64,000 nt of DNA from Takakia lepidozioides (lineage: Eukaryota > Streptophyta > Takakiopsida > Takakiales > Takakiaceae): NCBI GenBank assembly GCA_030704615.1, contig CM060731.1, forward strand, positions 11,284,001-11,348,000, read 5' to 3'. Position numbers and translations under genes: made by a program. Position 1 is the stretch's first letter, and every line of letters starts with the position of its first letter. This document shows, piece by piece, positions 1-12,249 of this stretch. The notes beneath the pieces were generated by a model that saw only the letters and a program-made list of their open reading frames with translations, did not search any database and was not told the origin of the DNA.

Positions 1-710
1 TGAGTGGGCTTAAGCGCAAGGTTCCATGGGCACTCTCAATTGCCCCCCAAGAAACCGCTCCAGGATGGAATTGCCCCTTCAAAACAGAAGTGGGGTTCCA
101 TGGACCAGCCCCCTCCGGAAAATGTTCTGCCCTTCTAATCTTAAATCCACTCCCTTCTTTCCACAGCCTGGCAGAAGAAAGAAACGGCTGCTGCTGGCCT
201 TCCCAAAAAAGAAGGAAAAAAAAATGGAATGTCTTATGTTGAAGATGGCTACTAACTGCTCCATGTTGACTAAAATGAAATTGTTGTATCCTCTATGAAG
301 AAAAGCTTGTAAATTATTTTATGAAAAACAGAAACCCAAAATTGTCCATGGACCATGTTGCTCACAAAAGTCAGGCTACATATTTGAGATTTCGATTGTT
401 GATTGTGAGGAAATCCCTAGTTTCACAGGTCTATGATGGGATGAATCCATCCCCCCCTTTCTTATCGCACAGTAGCCTTAGATACCCTTGCCCCATGAAG
501 GTTTCATTGCCATCATCAACTCAAATGACAAGGCACAACTTCAGAAAACATCTTACAACTTCTTCGAAGACAAGTGTCTTGTGTAGGCTTCCAACGACTC
601 CAGGTCCTCAAAACAGAAAGGAGACTACCATGGTATATTAGAGAAAGAAATAAGACAAAAATGTACGTTACTCATGGCCATAGACCCCACGCATAGTTTG
701 GGTGGAAGAA

Positions 711-840
711 GAGGGAACAGACATTTGTGATGAGCTCAATGAGGGTACCTTAGTTATATAAACAATTGGTTTGGGCTTTCCAGACTTCCTCTAGAAAGCG
801 TTTTACACAAGCATCAATCTGTTATATGCCAGCAATTATA
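711..840 (+). repeat. Dispersed repeat, copy 1 (partner at 4470-4612)
   Basis: This block shares the ordered words TTTCCAGA.TTCCTCTAGAAA, ACACAAGCAT..ATCTGTT and TATAAACA.TTGGTT with 4470-4612, in the same orientation about 3.77 kb away. The pair is diverged, with indels. Its class is unknown; it could be the end of an old transposable element or a local segmental duplication. Confidence 0.6.
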
Positions 841-1794
841 CCCTAACAAAACCCACGGCTTAACCCATGAGTCCACCATGGCTCAAGCTAAACTTGCATC
901 TAAGACCTGCTTACATTAGCCAAAACTACAAACTACTTTGCAGAAATCGAAATATTGCACCAAAAAATCCAAGCTAATTGGATCCTGCTGAGAAGTGATA
1001 AAGACACTTCAGATAGGATGCATGTCATCCACCATGTGTTATGAGGCTTTTGCTTGAGTCACTATTCACAAGAATTACAGGAATTTCAGTACAAGCAAGG
1101 CCCATGGGCGCCTGGTTCTTGATAACAAATAAAACCAACTAAGATTTCTATCACCTGCAGCCTATTTACAAATGCACAGTACCGGGCTGCTCTCCCGGTC
1201 CACCCAACCACCGCACCGTGCTATCTATGTGTACATCATTAGGCTAATTTAAATCTGCTCAAGCCTGTCACAGCACCATCTCAATTCCAGTTTGTGATCT
1301 CACTCCATTCTCTCTGTCCTTGACATCAGAAAATCCCTAGCCTTCCATCGCCTTCATGCTCACGAACTTGCTTGCCTCATCCTGCAACTGTCGGTTCATC
1401 GAAACTCTAGCGGTCGTCGTTGATTCAAACTGGTTCACAATTCTACTTTCATTCCCGGCACCTAACAAGCTCCCCCCTCCCAAAGACAGAAAACGAAGAA
1501 TAATTTGAAAAATGGCAAAGTGGGCTTTCCTGGGCCAATGGCACAGGCTACCCTAGTGGTGATAATGACGAGAGATTCTGGTTGGCCCTCTGCCCTGTGC
1601 CCTCGCAGCAGCTTCCGCTCTCTCAGCTCGCAGTTCTGTCGAAGCTGCGAGACAACCTCTGCTCGCTCTATCTCTTTGCACGCTCTCTCTCCGCCGTTGG
1701 ATCGACGATCCAACGCCCCCCTCCCAAAAACAAACACCCAAACTCAATTATTTATTATCCAGCTTACATGTGTGATAGAGTCCCGGGGATATTT

Positions 1795-2345
1795 ACTTGA
1801 AAATTCTTATATGTTCTAGACACTTTTTTATATTATTTTGTACTTGATAGTACTTTTGCTTATCCAAACCCCTATACCCTGAACCTCATTCAAATGTTTG
1901 AAGTTCATTCAAATCATTTTTCCAGCTTTGGATATAATACAATGATTAAAATATCATTTGATTGAATATTTTTATAGGTATGCATAAACTGTCATGCATA
2001 ATTTTGTGTGATTCATACTTTTACTTTTCCTAAACTTTATACCCCTAAAACCTTATATCCATGTTTGAAGCTCGTTAAGGAAATAAATTCCTTCTTTGGG
2101 ATACAATGCATTGAAAGTTGAGATATTTGATTGAAAGTTCTTATAGGTCCCATGCACTGTTGTTTTTTTGTTTCATTGATATTTTTTCTTATCCTAAACC
2201 TTACAAAACCTCATATCCCGAATCGAGTCATTGAAAAGTATAAATGTACATTAATAGTTTTGGAGTACATTGATACAATGGTTTGGATAAATTATTTCGA
2301 TTGAAAATTTTTAGAGGTTCCATAGATTCTTCCACTGTTGATTCG
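1795..2345. repeat. Degenerate tandem repeat, about 166-bp period
   Basis: Three diverged units recur at about 165-168 bp. Landmarks are CTTATCC/CTTTTCC/CTTATCCTAAAC near 1859, 2024 and 2188, and TTATAGGT/TTATAGGT/TTAGAGGT near 1973, 2141 and 2309. A partial unit precedes them. The sequence is A+T-rich with no coding potential. Monomer length and composition resemble plant satellites, but only a few decayed units are present. Confidence 0.55.
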
Positions 2346-4139
2346 GATTTCTCATGTGATTAAGACTTCTTGAGATGTCCCCTACCTAACTATTTGCATG
2401 TATTGGTTTTGTAATCATACCTGTCATACTCTTATTGTAATTGATTTAGGGGGATCTATAAATTTGCTATGGATAATTGCATTTTCTTTTGTACTTATGG
2501 TTGTTTACCCTCAATATTTGACTATTCATTATGTCTAATAAATATTTGGTCTTAGAATAGACTATAGTAGATGATAGTAGACTAAAGAGGTTGAGTTTGA
2601 AGGATCTCCTGTCCTCTCTGTTTACCAAGTTTTTAGCCCTGTCGCTGATTTGGATGTTGTTTTGTGTGTCAAGCGTTTATCTTAGGTTCCAGCCGAGGAT
2701 GGATATACAGACCAACTTACCGCAAGGGCCATCTCGGCTGACCTGGGAAGAGAGGTTCCGCAAGCTAGTTCTTCTTTTCGGATGACGCTGTTGGGGAGTC
2801 ACTCTGAGACTCGAGGACGAAGATGGATAGAGATTGGTCCTTTTTCCGAAGGGCTTGTGCAGTTGAGCCAACTTGTTCATGTGAATTGGTTTCAATAAAG
2901 AATATATTATGGGCTGGAGATGGGCTGGTTGATTAGTACCTAAAGCAAGGGACTTTAATATGTATGTACATTTTGTTATTGATGTTGTAATAAACTACTG
3001 CTGACATTTTGAGATGTAACACGATAAGATGTCTGCCTGATCTTATTATATGTTTTTGTTAATGTAATTATGTTAGTCTCATATATTTAGACACGTGGTG
3101 ACGGAGATCTCCCTTGCTTGAGTGGAGATGTGGAGTTTCGGATAGCAGACAATGTTTGGCAATTTTTTGTAGACTACACAGAAGTAGTTTTGTGAGTGAC
3201 AGGAGGTCTCCTGTGCTAGGCTGCTAGTGAACAATATAATACTAGTTATGTAACTCTGATTTTCTTTGTCATCAGAGATGGATCTATGTGAAGAGCAATA
3301 TTTATTAAATATTTACGATAAAATTAATACAATCATTTTAATTGGTTTTCAAAGTAAAATTTTATGTTATGTATAGATATCTATATATATGATCTTTGAT
3401 TTGTTTTTTCCATAGGATGATATGAACTGTCAATGAAGCTCAAATAATTTCAATGTTTGTTTCCATTTTTTGTCAGTTTTGGACTGTAATCACTATACGA
3501 TGTGGTTGACGTCTATATTCTTTTTATATAATCTTTGTGAATGTCGACATTAGAGTCAAAGTTTTTTCAACTTGTCCAACATCCGCGAATATTTCTCTGT
3601 GAAGTATATATGACTAATTTATAAGGATACTAATGTATTAATAGTGAAATAAAAACTATTTTTGGATTTAATTTTTTTTTATTTACTTATTCTTATTTCT
3701 GGACTCATCTCAAATCCGAAATTAGGTGAGTCAGGTGAGGATGGCAGCGAATTGGTCGTGGCCCCCAACAACATTGCACTTAGGGCCAAAACATTTCCTA
3801 AGAATTTACTAAATTGTTTAAATTTCTTTTACATTGTGGGGCATTGGCATGGCACCCACACATCTACCGTCCGTTTTTAAAAAAAGTTAGGAAACTCCTC
3901 TCACCATTCAATTTTCCACCTTTTATACCCCCACATTGGAATTTGTGGATCTCCAATGAATGAAAATGACAATTTATTCTGGTCAAACCATAATTTTGTA
4001 GGAGTATTGTGTGGGAGCTCAAATTCAAGGTGCACAAAGGCATTATAATATCTCTATTTCTATGGTGGAATCATGCCAAATTTGGAGGTGTCATGCATAA
4101 CCAAGCTAGGTACAATGTTGTTAAATTCACTGGATATTA

Positions 4140-4345
4140 AAGAAACTTCATCTTATCTTTATGGTTGAAACTTGAAACCCGTGGATAAGATAAAAGATAA
4201 AGATTCTTTAACGTCCAGAGCCTACTGCTCAAGACACAGGCCATCGAGGGCCCAATGGACGGTCTGAAGGCACATGTTGAAGGATTGAACCCAGGATCAC
4301 CCAGGTTATGCACAGGCAAGGCACAAACACCCAACCACTGGTGCC
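4140..4345 (-). repeat. SINE-like element (tRNA-type B box), copy 1
   Basis: Read on the minus strand, this stretch has a plausible A-box region (TGGTTGGGTG) followed by the B-box-like GGTTCAATCC, the order of a Pol III promoter derived from a tRNA. About 110 bp of it is repeated in opposite orientation at 9480-9600, including GCCTTGCCTGTGCATAACCT and the CAGTAGGCTCTG end. Two separate inverted copies with Pol III boxes favour a tRNA-derived SINE. I could not define target-site duplications. Confidence 0.5.
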
Positions 4346-4469
4346 TGAAAGGTGGTAACTAGTTATGGGCATTTTAGTCTTTCAGGGTACCAAAAATGGC
4401 TAAAATGTTGAAAACGGGCTTGGGAAATTAAGGGTTAACCTTGTCACCATAGACCCAGGGGGAACAAGA

Positions 4470-4612
4470 GGACCCCCTTTGTGAGGAGCTAGCTCCAATA
4501 GTGGAACCTACCTTCCTTCTTGGTATACTTACACTATAAACAGTTGGTTCCGACTTTCCAGATTTCCTCTAGAAAATCATTCACACAAGCATGGATCTGT
4601 TGTGTGAGCCGC
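4470..4612 (+). repeat. Dispersed repeat, copy 2 (partner at 711-840)
   Basis: Second member of the repeat pair, sharing TTTCCAGA.TTCCTCTAGAAA and ACACAAGCAT..ATCTGTT in the same order. It has an extra segment of about 15 bp before the shared core. Confidence 0.6.
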
Positions 4613-5438
4613 CGATCAATTAGACTTGAGCTTTTGAACGTTGATGAACGGCTGAGGTGCAGGGACTACTTATGTTCTTGTCACAACCGAGCTACCGACC
4701 GAGTGGCCGAGGCGTATCATACTTACTTTATTGTGAGAGTATAATAGAAGTAACGGTCAGAGAACACGAGTACATCACCACTACTAACTACTAAGTACTT
4801 AGTACAGCGGAGAATGTGTCATAAAGGCCCTCACCGCGCACTGGGCTGTACTTCAAAGTTCAACTACCCGGTGTGGATTCAGGGGTTTAAGGGATTCCGG
4901 GAAGGATTCCCTCCTTGTTCTTTGTGTTCAAGCAGTCCTTCCCACGCTGAGCTGGGCTCCAGCTAATTTTATATCTTGCTCGTCTGCATTCAGGCGGCAA
5001 GGATGGCAGACGATGGTACGTGGCTCTTCAATTCTCTTTCTTCACATCTATTTTCACTCGCACTTCTCTCGTCGGCGAGGCTGCCAGGGATCCCGAGTCT
5101 TTCGGTTGCCAGCATCCATATTTCCGTGTTGGGTTGCAGTTGGGGTTGCTGCAGGGTCTACGTTACTTCGTTTCTCACGTTTGTTGCTGTCGGACTTACA
5201 GCCTGCTGTGTTCAGCTGTGCTTTCTTTCAGAAGAAGTAAGATCGAGGGGGTATTAGACTGGTTGGAGCTGAGAGAAGAGGAAAAAAAAAAAATTGTTAT
5301 GTCCGAGAGAGCGAGATTGCAGAAGAGGACTTCAGAGAGCCGAGGTGAAGCAGTTGACTATAAACACAAAACCCACTGAACGCGACATAGATAGACGGGA
5401 ATCACACAGACAGTAGAGGTTGTGAGTACCGGAGGAAA

Positions 5439-8400
5439 ATGCGGGAAGGAGGAGGATCGTGGGGGCAGAAGTCTAGGGTGCTAACGCTTCCGTGCCTGTG
5501 TGTGGCGGCTGCCACACTGGCCCTCGTTCTTGGTATCGTAATCACCCCTTTCGTCTTGGGCACCTCACGACAGGCCATCGCCATTAACGATCTACCGCAG
5601 CTGACCAAACCAAAAAATGTTATGGTAGGGCTCACAGGAGTATTACCATCTCTCCCCACCAACCAGATCGTGGAACCGTTCCCATCACGAATCGCAGGTT
5701 GGTGAATGTTTTCTTCTATGTCATATGTGCACGATGTAGTTGAGTGTTAGTAGCTCGATGCTTTCAAGCAACAATGTCATTCAGCTGGAAGGTGCAGCTT
5801 TTTCGAAGATTGAAAAAAAAAATCGAAAACGGAAAGTGTGCAAAGATATGTCGAATTCTTGATCCCGGCCGTCCCAGACTTGCATATCGGAGGAGTCAAT
5901 CATTTTCCGACTCGGTTTATCCATCCAACTCTCAAAAACCAGAGACATGGAAAAGACCCCCATGTCACAATTGGGAGAACTCTCTAACTAAACATGCATC
6001 TCCGCACTCGAAAATTGCAACCGTTTTGCCAGTTTGTCGATCTGGGCTCATTGATCGAACCACTGCAGGATCGGGCCACACACCAGACGGTCTTCTTGGC
6101 GAAACGTTGTTGTCGGGCAAGAATGGTTCTGTGCTGGAGCTGCATTCTGATTCAGGTCTGTTACTCTTCCTCAAATACAGAGAAGACCTGAGCGAGAGAC
6201 ACAGACACAGAGAATGTACTCATAAGACGTCGTTACCTTCTTGTGGCCATGGACCCTGCGCCCACTCTGGGCGGAACGAGAGACAGAATCCTGCTGCAAA
6301 GCAGATAGTGCAAGGCCCAGGAGTCCATGAACTCTTGTTCTGAAGTACTTTCAGCCTTGAAACAAGACGTTTGACTTTTCTTAATGAAAATCAGTTGTAT
6401 GGACCCCAGGCATTCTTATATGTGGGACTGGCACTTGGAGGTTTGGGAGCTCTGGACATACACTGGCTACAGCAAAATTTAACATGAGCAGAAAAGGGTG
6501 GCTAGGATTATCTACCTTTCTCTAACTTATTTTAAGGTTCCTTGAGCTTATAGCAACAAGGGTTGGAAATGACAGGTCCTGACTGTCGAAGTGGAAACTG
6601 CAAATGTGTTGGCCTCTATGAATTGGGATGGTTTCTAGGTTGATAGTCAAATGAGTTGTGAAGAAACAGAACCGGGGGTTTGTAGGGTCAAGGGAGAAGG
6701 GAGGCAGTTTTCCAAAGTGAAGGATGCGAGATAGCAAAGGGGTTGGGAGCATGAGTGCAGTCCCATTCTAGGCCAGCTTCAAAGGCGAGACGTACAACCC
6801 TGCCCTATGTGCTATACATCTGATGTCATCCGCATCTGTCGGAAAAGCTTTACAGGGAATGGGTATATTTTCTCTAAGCATCTACGTCCATCGGTGTCTT
6901 GCTACTAAAGTGTAAGCTCGCTGTTTGCAGACAGAATGTGCAATCTCTTCACTGGAAAATGGATTCCAGACCCTCTAGGACCTGTCTATCATAGTGGGAC
7001 ATGTCCAATTGTGACCCAGTCCCAAAACTGTCCGGGCAATGGAAGGCCTGACACCGGCTATGAGAACTGGCGATGGAAGCCCACCGACTGTGACATACCC
7101 CGTTTTGATGCCAATGCTTTCTTGGAATTGATGCGTGGGAAGACCCTGGCATTTGTTGGGGATTCAGTTGCCCGAAATCAGTACGAATCCCTCATTTGTA
7201 TGCTGTGGCAGGTACAATCTCTCCCTCTCACTTTCTTTCTATCTTTCTATCTATCTATCTATCTTTCTTTTTAGTTCCGGTCAAACTGGGCGCGGGGTCA
7301 ATGGCCACAAGGCTATGGCAAACAACATCTTACGAGTACATTCAGGTTATAAACATTACTGCATTTTAAGTTTCCTGTGGTCAGTATGAAGTTCATTCCT
7401 TTCCTCCTTTTCTCCCTCTACCCTTTTTACTACTTCCAACATGCCCTTGAATTCTCAATTGCTTATGTCTCAACAATGTGGCCATCTACCACAGTCTGAG
7501 GTACGGTTGACATGGCATGAAACAAGTCCACCCCAAAGTCTAGAGAGTTCCAAGCCATCAATTGCCACAATCCATCCTTTCTTTTCTACCTGCAATGTGC
7601 TGAAGTCTTCCTTGTGCTGAGAGCGAAAAATGGCAGAAGAGAGAGTGACAAATCTTGGGATTAGGGACGTCATGCTTAAATTGCCTCATCTTCCCCCACT
7701 TCCCCCTTGACCAAAATCCTCAAATGAACCAGATGTCATGTGCTGCAGCATTTAAACCCATTTGCATTTTGGACGGAGCAGAAAAAGTGGTCAAAGGGAA
7801 AATGGGAAGAGACACACAATTTTCTTCGAAGTTGACACCTTGACACATCTCCTGTGGTTTGATTGCAGTTAGAAGGTTGCTGCATTTCCTCACTCACGAA
7901 GGTTGTTAGTAAGGTGTTTGGTTTTCAATTTGTTCTGGGGTGCCTCCACTGGGAGAGGGGAGAGATCTGCTTTGTATGGCTTGCATATGGCAAGAGCCTG
8001 CTCCTACCTAGTTACATTTAGTGAAAGAGGTAGGAAGTACTGAGCCATTCTGAGCTGATTTTTGTCGTTGGCTTCCACCACAATACAGGTTCAAATTCCA
8101 CGTTTGAAGGGAAACAGTAAAATGCAGATATGGGTCTTCGACTCTCATTCCTTCCGTGTCATACGCCTCTGGTCATCTTGGCTGGTTCGCACTTCTGAGG
8201 AGGCAATCGATTTTGCACCTGCAAACTTGACCAAGCTTCACTTGGAAGAACTTGACAACAAAATCATTGAAGCTTTACCAAGATTTGATGTGACAGTGGT
8301 TTCATCGGGTCACTGGTGGCCCCGGAAAACTGCATACATTCTTGATGGTAAAGTTGTGGGTGGACAAGGCTGGTGGACTGAGGGACATGTGCAGGAGTAT

Positions 8401-9097
8401 GATGCAATGTCTGGGTTTGCTGTTGCTATGAAGACTGCCATGAAGAGGATAGTCTCGCAGCCTAACTACAAGTAAGTTTTTCATGCAGCTAAAGTTTGTC
8501 TTAGTCATGGTCTGGCTGTCCCCTTCAACTTTCTGCCCCTCACAAAATGCACCTCTGCATAGTGTCTGTGGTTAGATACTTGCAACAGGTGGCACTCCTA
8601 GTCTGAAATGGAGCAATATACTTAAGTTTGCTGACATGTGATTGTGTGCTCTTCCAGTGTTTTTAACGATATTATCGCAATGCCGCAGGGGATTGACGAT
8701 TCTCCGAACCTACTCCCCAGATCATTACGAGAAGGGCGAATGGAACACTGGTGGTTCATGCACTGGAAAAACACAACCATTGACAGATAAACAGCTACCA
8801 CAGAACAAACACACAGACATGATGCTCCAACACCAGCTTACGGCCTACAAGGAGGCTCTTCAGATCATGGAAGGCAAGCCCTCAAAGCTGAGGCTAATGG
8901 ATATAACATCAGCATTTGTGTACCGAGCCGATGGGCATCCAGGACCCTACAGGAACACTGATCCCAACAAGATCACCAATCGAGGGCCCAAGGGTCAACC
9001 TCCTCCTCAAGACTGCCTGCACTGGTGTATGCCTGGGCCCGTTGACACCTTCAACGTGTTCTCCTTTGAGATGCTCAAAAGGGAGTTTTTGAGCTAG
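5439..9097 (+). CDS. TBL: TRICHOME BIREFRINGENCE-LIKE (TBL) polysaccharide O-acetyltransferase, 4 exons
   Basis: Exons are 5439-5697, 6931-7211, 8089-8471 and 8689-9097. All introns are GT-AG and the phases agree (1, 0, 2), giving 443 residues. An uncharged segment near residues 17-40 predicts a type II membrane anchor, as in Golgi TBL enzymes. The TBL domain starts near residue 90 with C-L-F-G-W, followed by GRPDTGYENWRWKP. The GDS nucleophile motif (GDSVARN) is at about 163-165. RTYSPDHYEKGEWNTGGSC follows the last splice. The DxxH motif (DCLHWCMPGPVDTFN) is at about 416-419, so Ser, Asp and His are all present. TBL proteins transfer acetyl groups to xylan, mannan, pectin or xyloglucan; which acceptor is used here cannot be read from the sequence. 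The length is normal and nothing looks broken. I chose the 5439 start because it places the membrane anchor at the N terminus. Confidence 0.93.
5698..6930 (+). other. TBL intron 1
   Basis: The GT donor follows the phase-1 exon end (ATCGCAG|GTTGGT) and the acceptor is CTGTTTGCAG|ACAGAATG. The intron is 1,233 bp and contains open frames, including one of 199 codons from 5744, that have no recognisable motif and that I treat as chance. Confidence 0.9.
7212..8088 (+). other. TBL intron 2 with TTTC/TATC microsatellite
   Basis: The donor is CAG|GTACAATC and the acceptor is CAATACAG|GTTCAA. A TTTC/TATC simple repeat lies just after the donor (about 7228-7272). The intron is 877 bp with no other feature seen. 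Confidence 0.9.
8472..8688 (+). other. TBL intron 3
   Basis: The donor is CTACAA|GTAAGT and the acceptor is TGCCGCAG|GGGATT. An earlier acceptor-like CTTCCAG near 8657 would give the wrong phase. Only the 8688 acceptor reads into the conserved K-G-L-T-I-L-R-T-Y-S-P segment. Confidence 0.9.
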
Positions 9098-9479
9098 CCT
9101 TCCCTCACTCACCTGCACAGAAACTAGGATCTGCAAGCCAGTCTCTCTCTTGCACAAACACCAGCATTGCAGCATGTTTGTGCCATTTAGTGTTTTGTGT
9201 GTGCACTGTTCCACCCAGAAGGGTGCCACGATGCTGTGCACCCACGCTAGCTTCTGAGCTGCACAGCTTTTAGCCCACATAATTTTTAGTGCATACACAC
9301 CAAGCGCCGGGAAGAACACACCCCAGCTACACCACACAAATTCACTTACAAGCCCATCAAAGAGTGGGTCTGTACACATCTTTGTCAAGGATATTCTTCA
9401 AAGTTGTCCACATTTACAGACAATTGTATCTTTGGATCACTTTCTTGTGGCATTGCATAGTTCTTTCTTGAGCCGGTAG

Positions 9480-9600
9480 TGTGGGGCCTTGCCTGTGCAT
9501 AACCTGGGTGATCCTGGGTTCACTCCTTCAACATGTGCCTTCAACTGTCCATTGGCCCCTCAATGGGCTGCGTGTTGAACAGTAGGCTCTGTAAATCCAC
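9480..9600 (+). repeat. SINE-like element, copy 2
   Basis: Plus-strand counterpart of the minus-strand sequence at 4140-4345, sharing GCCTTGCCTGTGCATAACCT, the B-box-like GGGTTCACTCC and GAACAGTAGGCTCTG. The B box here is less canonical. It lies about 380 bp after the TBL stop codon, possibly within or next to the 3' UTR. Confidence 0.5.
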
Positions 9601-9639
9601 TGGAAGTTAAACAAGCGGCTAGTTGCGAATGGCTCCTCC

Positions 9640-9850
9640 CAGTTTTGAATAGTTAAGTTTACTTTCATCCATAATAAACTTGAGAAAATTATCAATTTAT
9701 TCTTCATAAATTGATCAATAAGAGAGATGTTACTTAAGGGAGGTGATACCTGGAGGTGACACCTGGGGAAGACACAACAGGGACTTAGCGATTTTTGACA
9801 CTGATGCGTAGTCTCCTCTTTAGAATAAAGAGGAGCCATAATTTTACCTT
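9640..9850. repeat. Dispersed repeat fragment related to 24536-24640
   Basis: It shares TACTTTCATCCATAATAAAC and GTCTCCTCTTTAG...GAGGAGCCA with 24536-24640, where the two blocks occur in the opposite order or closer together. It is a decayed transposable-element fragment of unknown class. Confidence 0.45.
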
Positions 9851-10639
9851 ACTTTTTGTTTTTTTCTTAAAAATAAGAGGGGATACTTTACTTTTCTTTC
9901 TCAACATAGCTGGTAAATAAGTAACAATGCATCTGTACTAATAAGCATAATTGTCTAATATTCTCTGAGAGTGTAATCAATTTTACCAACTGACCCATTG
10001 GTCAACATGACACTTGAACACGTGTGAAAATTGGGAGAGCCAATATGATTTTTTTTTCTTTAAATCCAAAAGGACTCGATAAAGCTCTCAAGAGATTCAA
10101 TCCTCCCCTTTTCACCGAAAAACAAAAAACAAAAAAACAAAAGTGAAAAAATATGTATTTTAGAGAGCACATGTTGCATTAATTGGAAATTGAATAAATT
10201 TATTTTAATAATAATGATAATAATAAAGATAATGCATGTGTTGTCGTATTCAAGTTGCCCCTCATTTCATGAGGCCACCCACCCAACTTGGACAGATGAA
10301 TTGCAATGATCACAAATACTTGACTGCAAGCAAATTCAAATACTGTGTAATAATAGAAACTGGGACAAACAAATGTATGTTCCATTTCAATTTGGAGCAC
10401 CAAAATAGCACCAAAATAGTTTAAATAAACTCCCATCACACCAAAAACGGTATGACTCTTCCAAATATATTTTTATGATATACATTATGCATGCCTGAAA
10501 CAATGCACCAAATATAATATTCGTGACCCAAAATGGTGATTCCAAAAATTGCAATATAACAATATAAGTAAAAACAAAACAAAAAACGAAAAGTAAGAGG
10601 ACATGAACTGGTATGGACTGTGGACTAAATCTGAGTGAC

Positions 10640-10810
10640 AGCCTGGGTCAGACCTAAACTGGGCGGCGGGCGCCAGCTTTCATTCTACCCACTAAATTTG
10701 GCGGAGCTTGGCGCTCGACGGCGGAGTCGAATGGGAGCACAGCGGCCCACATATGCAGAGCATAATTGGCGGCGCTCCTAACTGGGATCGCCGCTACATT
10801 AGCGCTGCAT
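10640..10810. other. Isolated GC-rich patch
   Basis: About 170 bp rich in GCGGC, GGCGC and CGCC words lies inside otherwise A+T-rich DNA. No open frame with recognisable motifs is associated. It could be a CpG-rich promoter relic or a transposon end. Confidence 0.35.
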
Positions 10811-11379
10811 GTTTCGTGTGAGCTTGCCGTTTATTGAGAGAGAGGGAGAAATGGGTGGATGAATATAGAACGGATAGATGAGGTATTTATGAAAATACAG
10901 GGATGGTAGGTAAGTTTTAAGATAGTGTGGATGGTGGGTAGATGAAATCCAAGGTTATAATCTGATGAGGCTTCTGGAGGATGGATAGAACATCTGGAGA
11001 TAATTTTAAAACAGTGAAGTACAAAAATTAAGAAAATTGATAAGGTGATGAGGCTGGCGGCATTACTTGCCATAGAAGTTTTCAGTTTCTTAAGCAAAAG
11101 AAAAAGAATCCTACAAGAAATTGGTCTGGCTAGTTTTATGTTTGATAATAACTATGAAAAAAAAATTAACTGCGTACGTAGCTTAGTATTTCAAACATAG
11201 ATCTCCAATATTATGGGCATCAAGTGGAACAAATTGTTTTTCTTACTTTCACAGATTTTTAGCTAGTAGCAAGCCTGTCTCCTCGTCATTTTATGTGTCA
11301 ATCAGCTTATTCATATCCTGTTCTTTCCCTTTTTGTGCATTTTGCTTCAGAGTAATTACAATCTTTTTAGCCCACGGGA

Positions 11380-11510
11380 GGGCAGAAATAAACCCCAAGA
11401 TAAAGGCAAATAGTGGCAGATGTCCTAGCCCAAAGGCAAAGAGAGACAACACACAGGAGTTTGAACCCAAACCCGCAGGCCAATGAACATGATGCCTTAC
11501 CACCCAGCCA
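11380..11510 (-). repeat. tRNA-derived SINE head candidate
   Basis: On the minus strand the order is A box TGGCTGGGTGGTAAGG, about 30 nt, then B box GGTTCAAACTCC. The spacing and words match the internal Pol III promoter of a tRNA. There is no complete cloverleaf, so a SINE head is more likely than a functional tRNA gene. Confidence 0.5.
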
Positions 11511-12249
11511 CAGCCCTGTTGTGCTCATATGTTTATTTTCAAATGCTAAGTTCTACTTGAAAAGCACATTGTTATCCTATATTAACACCTTTTGAGTAAC
11601 CACCTAGGGCTTCGCGTTGCTCCGCACTACTGGCTACGACTTCTGAGAACAACGTCCAACAACGTCCAAATAGAGGGGCTATATTCAAGTTTTAAGATAC
11701 TCACACAATAGACAGCAAAACAAAAGCATCCAAAAGAGGCACTAGTTAACCATGACTAAAACCATGACAACACGTTGCCGAAGCAAGCATAACTTATGGT
11801 ATCACTTGACCGCAAGAGATTAAATTTGGTCCAGACCAGTGTTGGGCGGATCTAAATTCGGTCCAGACAGTCGGAAATGAGCTATGACAATCAAAGTACT
11901 ACTTCCACACTAGAAATTGCATGAGACAATTGCAGGAACTCGCAAACTAAATTCCTCAGAACCAGTTGCAGATAAGCTATCCGTCAATCCATGCCCTTGA
12001 GTTTATTGGAGGGTAACAACATGTGAAATAGAGTGCAAGGTGGCAACTGCAGCCATTCAACAAAGGAATGTGATAGAAAGCTGGAAGCCCGGGTAGACGA
12101 TCTCTTGGTCCAACTTTCCCACGAGCTGCCAAGATTGTTGCAACAACGGAGGGCTTGTGCGAGCTCCTGCAAAATGCAAGGGACTGTGCTTATCACCAGC
12201 TAACACCTTCGCTTGTGCAGGTCAGCTGCCAAGCATTTCTGATCCTCAT

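Larger units (their letters stand above)
1..5438. other. Intergenic DNA without a recognisable gene
   Basis: I see no convincing protein gene in this stretch. Open frames are short and lack domain motifs. It contains a dispersed repeat pair (about 711-840 and 4470-4612), a degenerate satellite-like block (1795-2345) and a SINE-like sequence on the minus strand (4140-4345), listed separately. The last few hundred bases are probably the promoter and 5' UTR of the TBL gene that starts at 5439, but no single TATA box stands out. Confidence 0.6.
9098..12249. other. Gene-poor stretch with repeat fragments
   Basis: After the TBL stop codon I find no gene. The stretch holds a SINE-like copy (9480-9600), a fragment related to sequence at 24536-24640 (9640-9850), a GC-rich patch (10640-10810) and another tRNA-type SINE candidate on the minus strand (11380-11510). 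The rest is A+T-rich and unassigned. Confidence 0.6.

Noticed and set aside
26-641. Open frames of 90 and 106 codons at the left edge
   Set aside because: Low-complexity composition, no domain words, and no splice or promoter context.
4680-4740. tRNA-like words GAGTGGCCGAGGCG
   Set aside because: No B box at the right distance and no cloverleaf.
5744-6343. 199-codon open frame
   Set aside because: It lies inside TBL intron 1, has no motif, and the splice phases of the TBL gene are consistent without it.
8909-9388. 159-codon minus-strand frame over the last TBL exon
   Set aside because: Antisense shadow of a well-supported exon.
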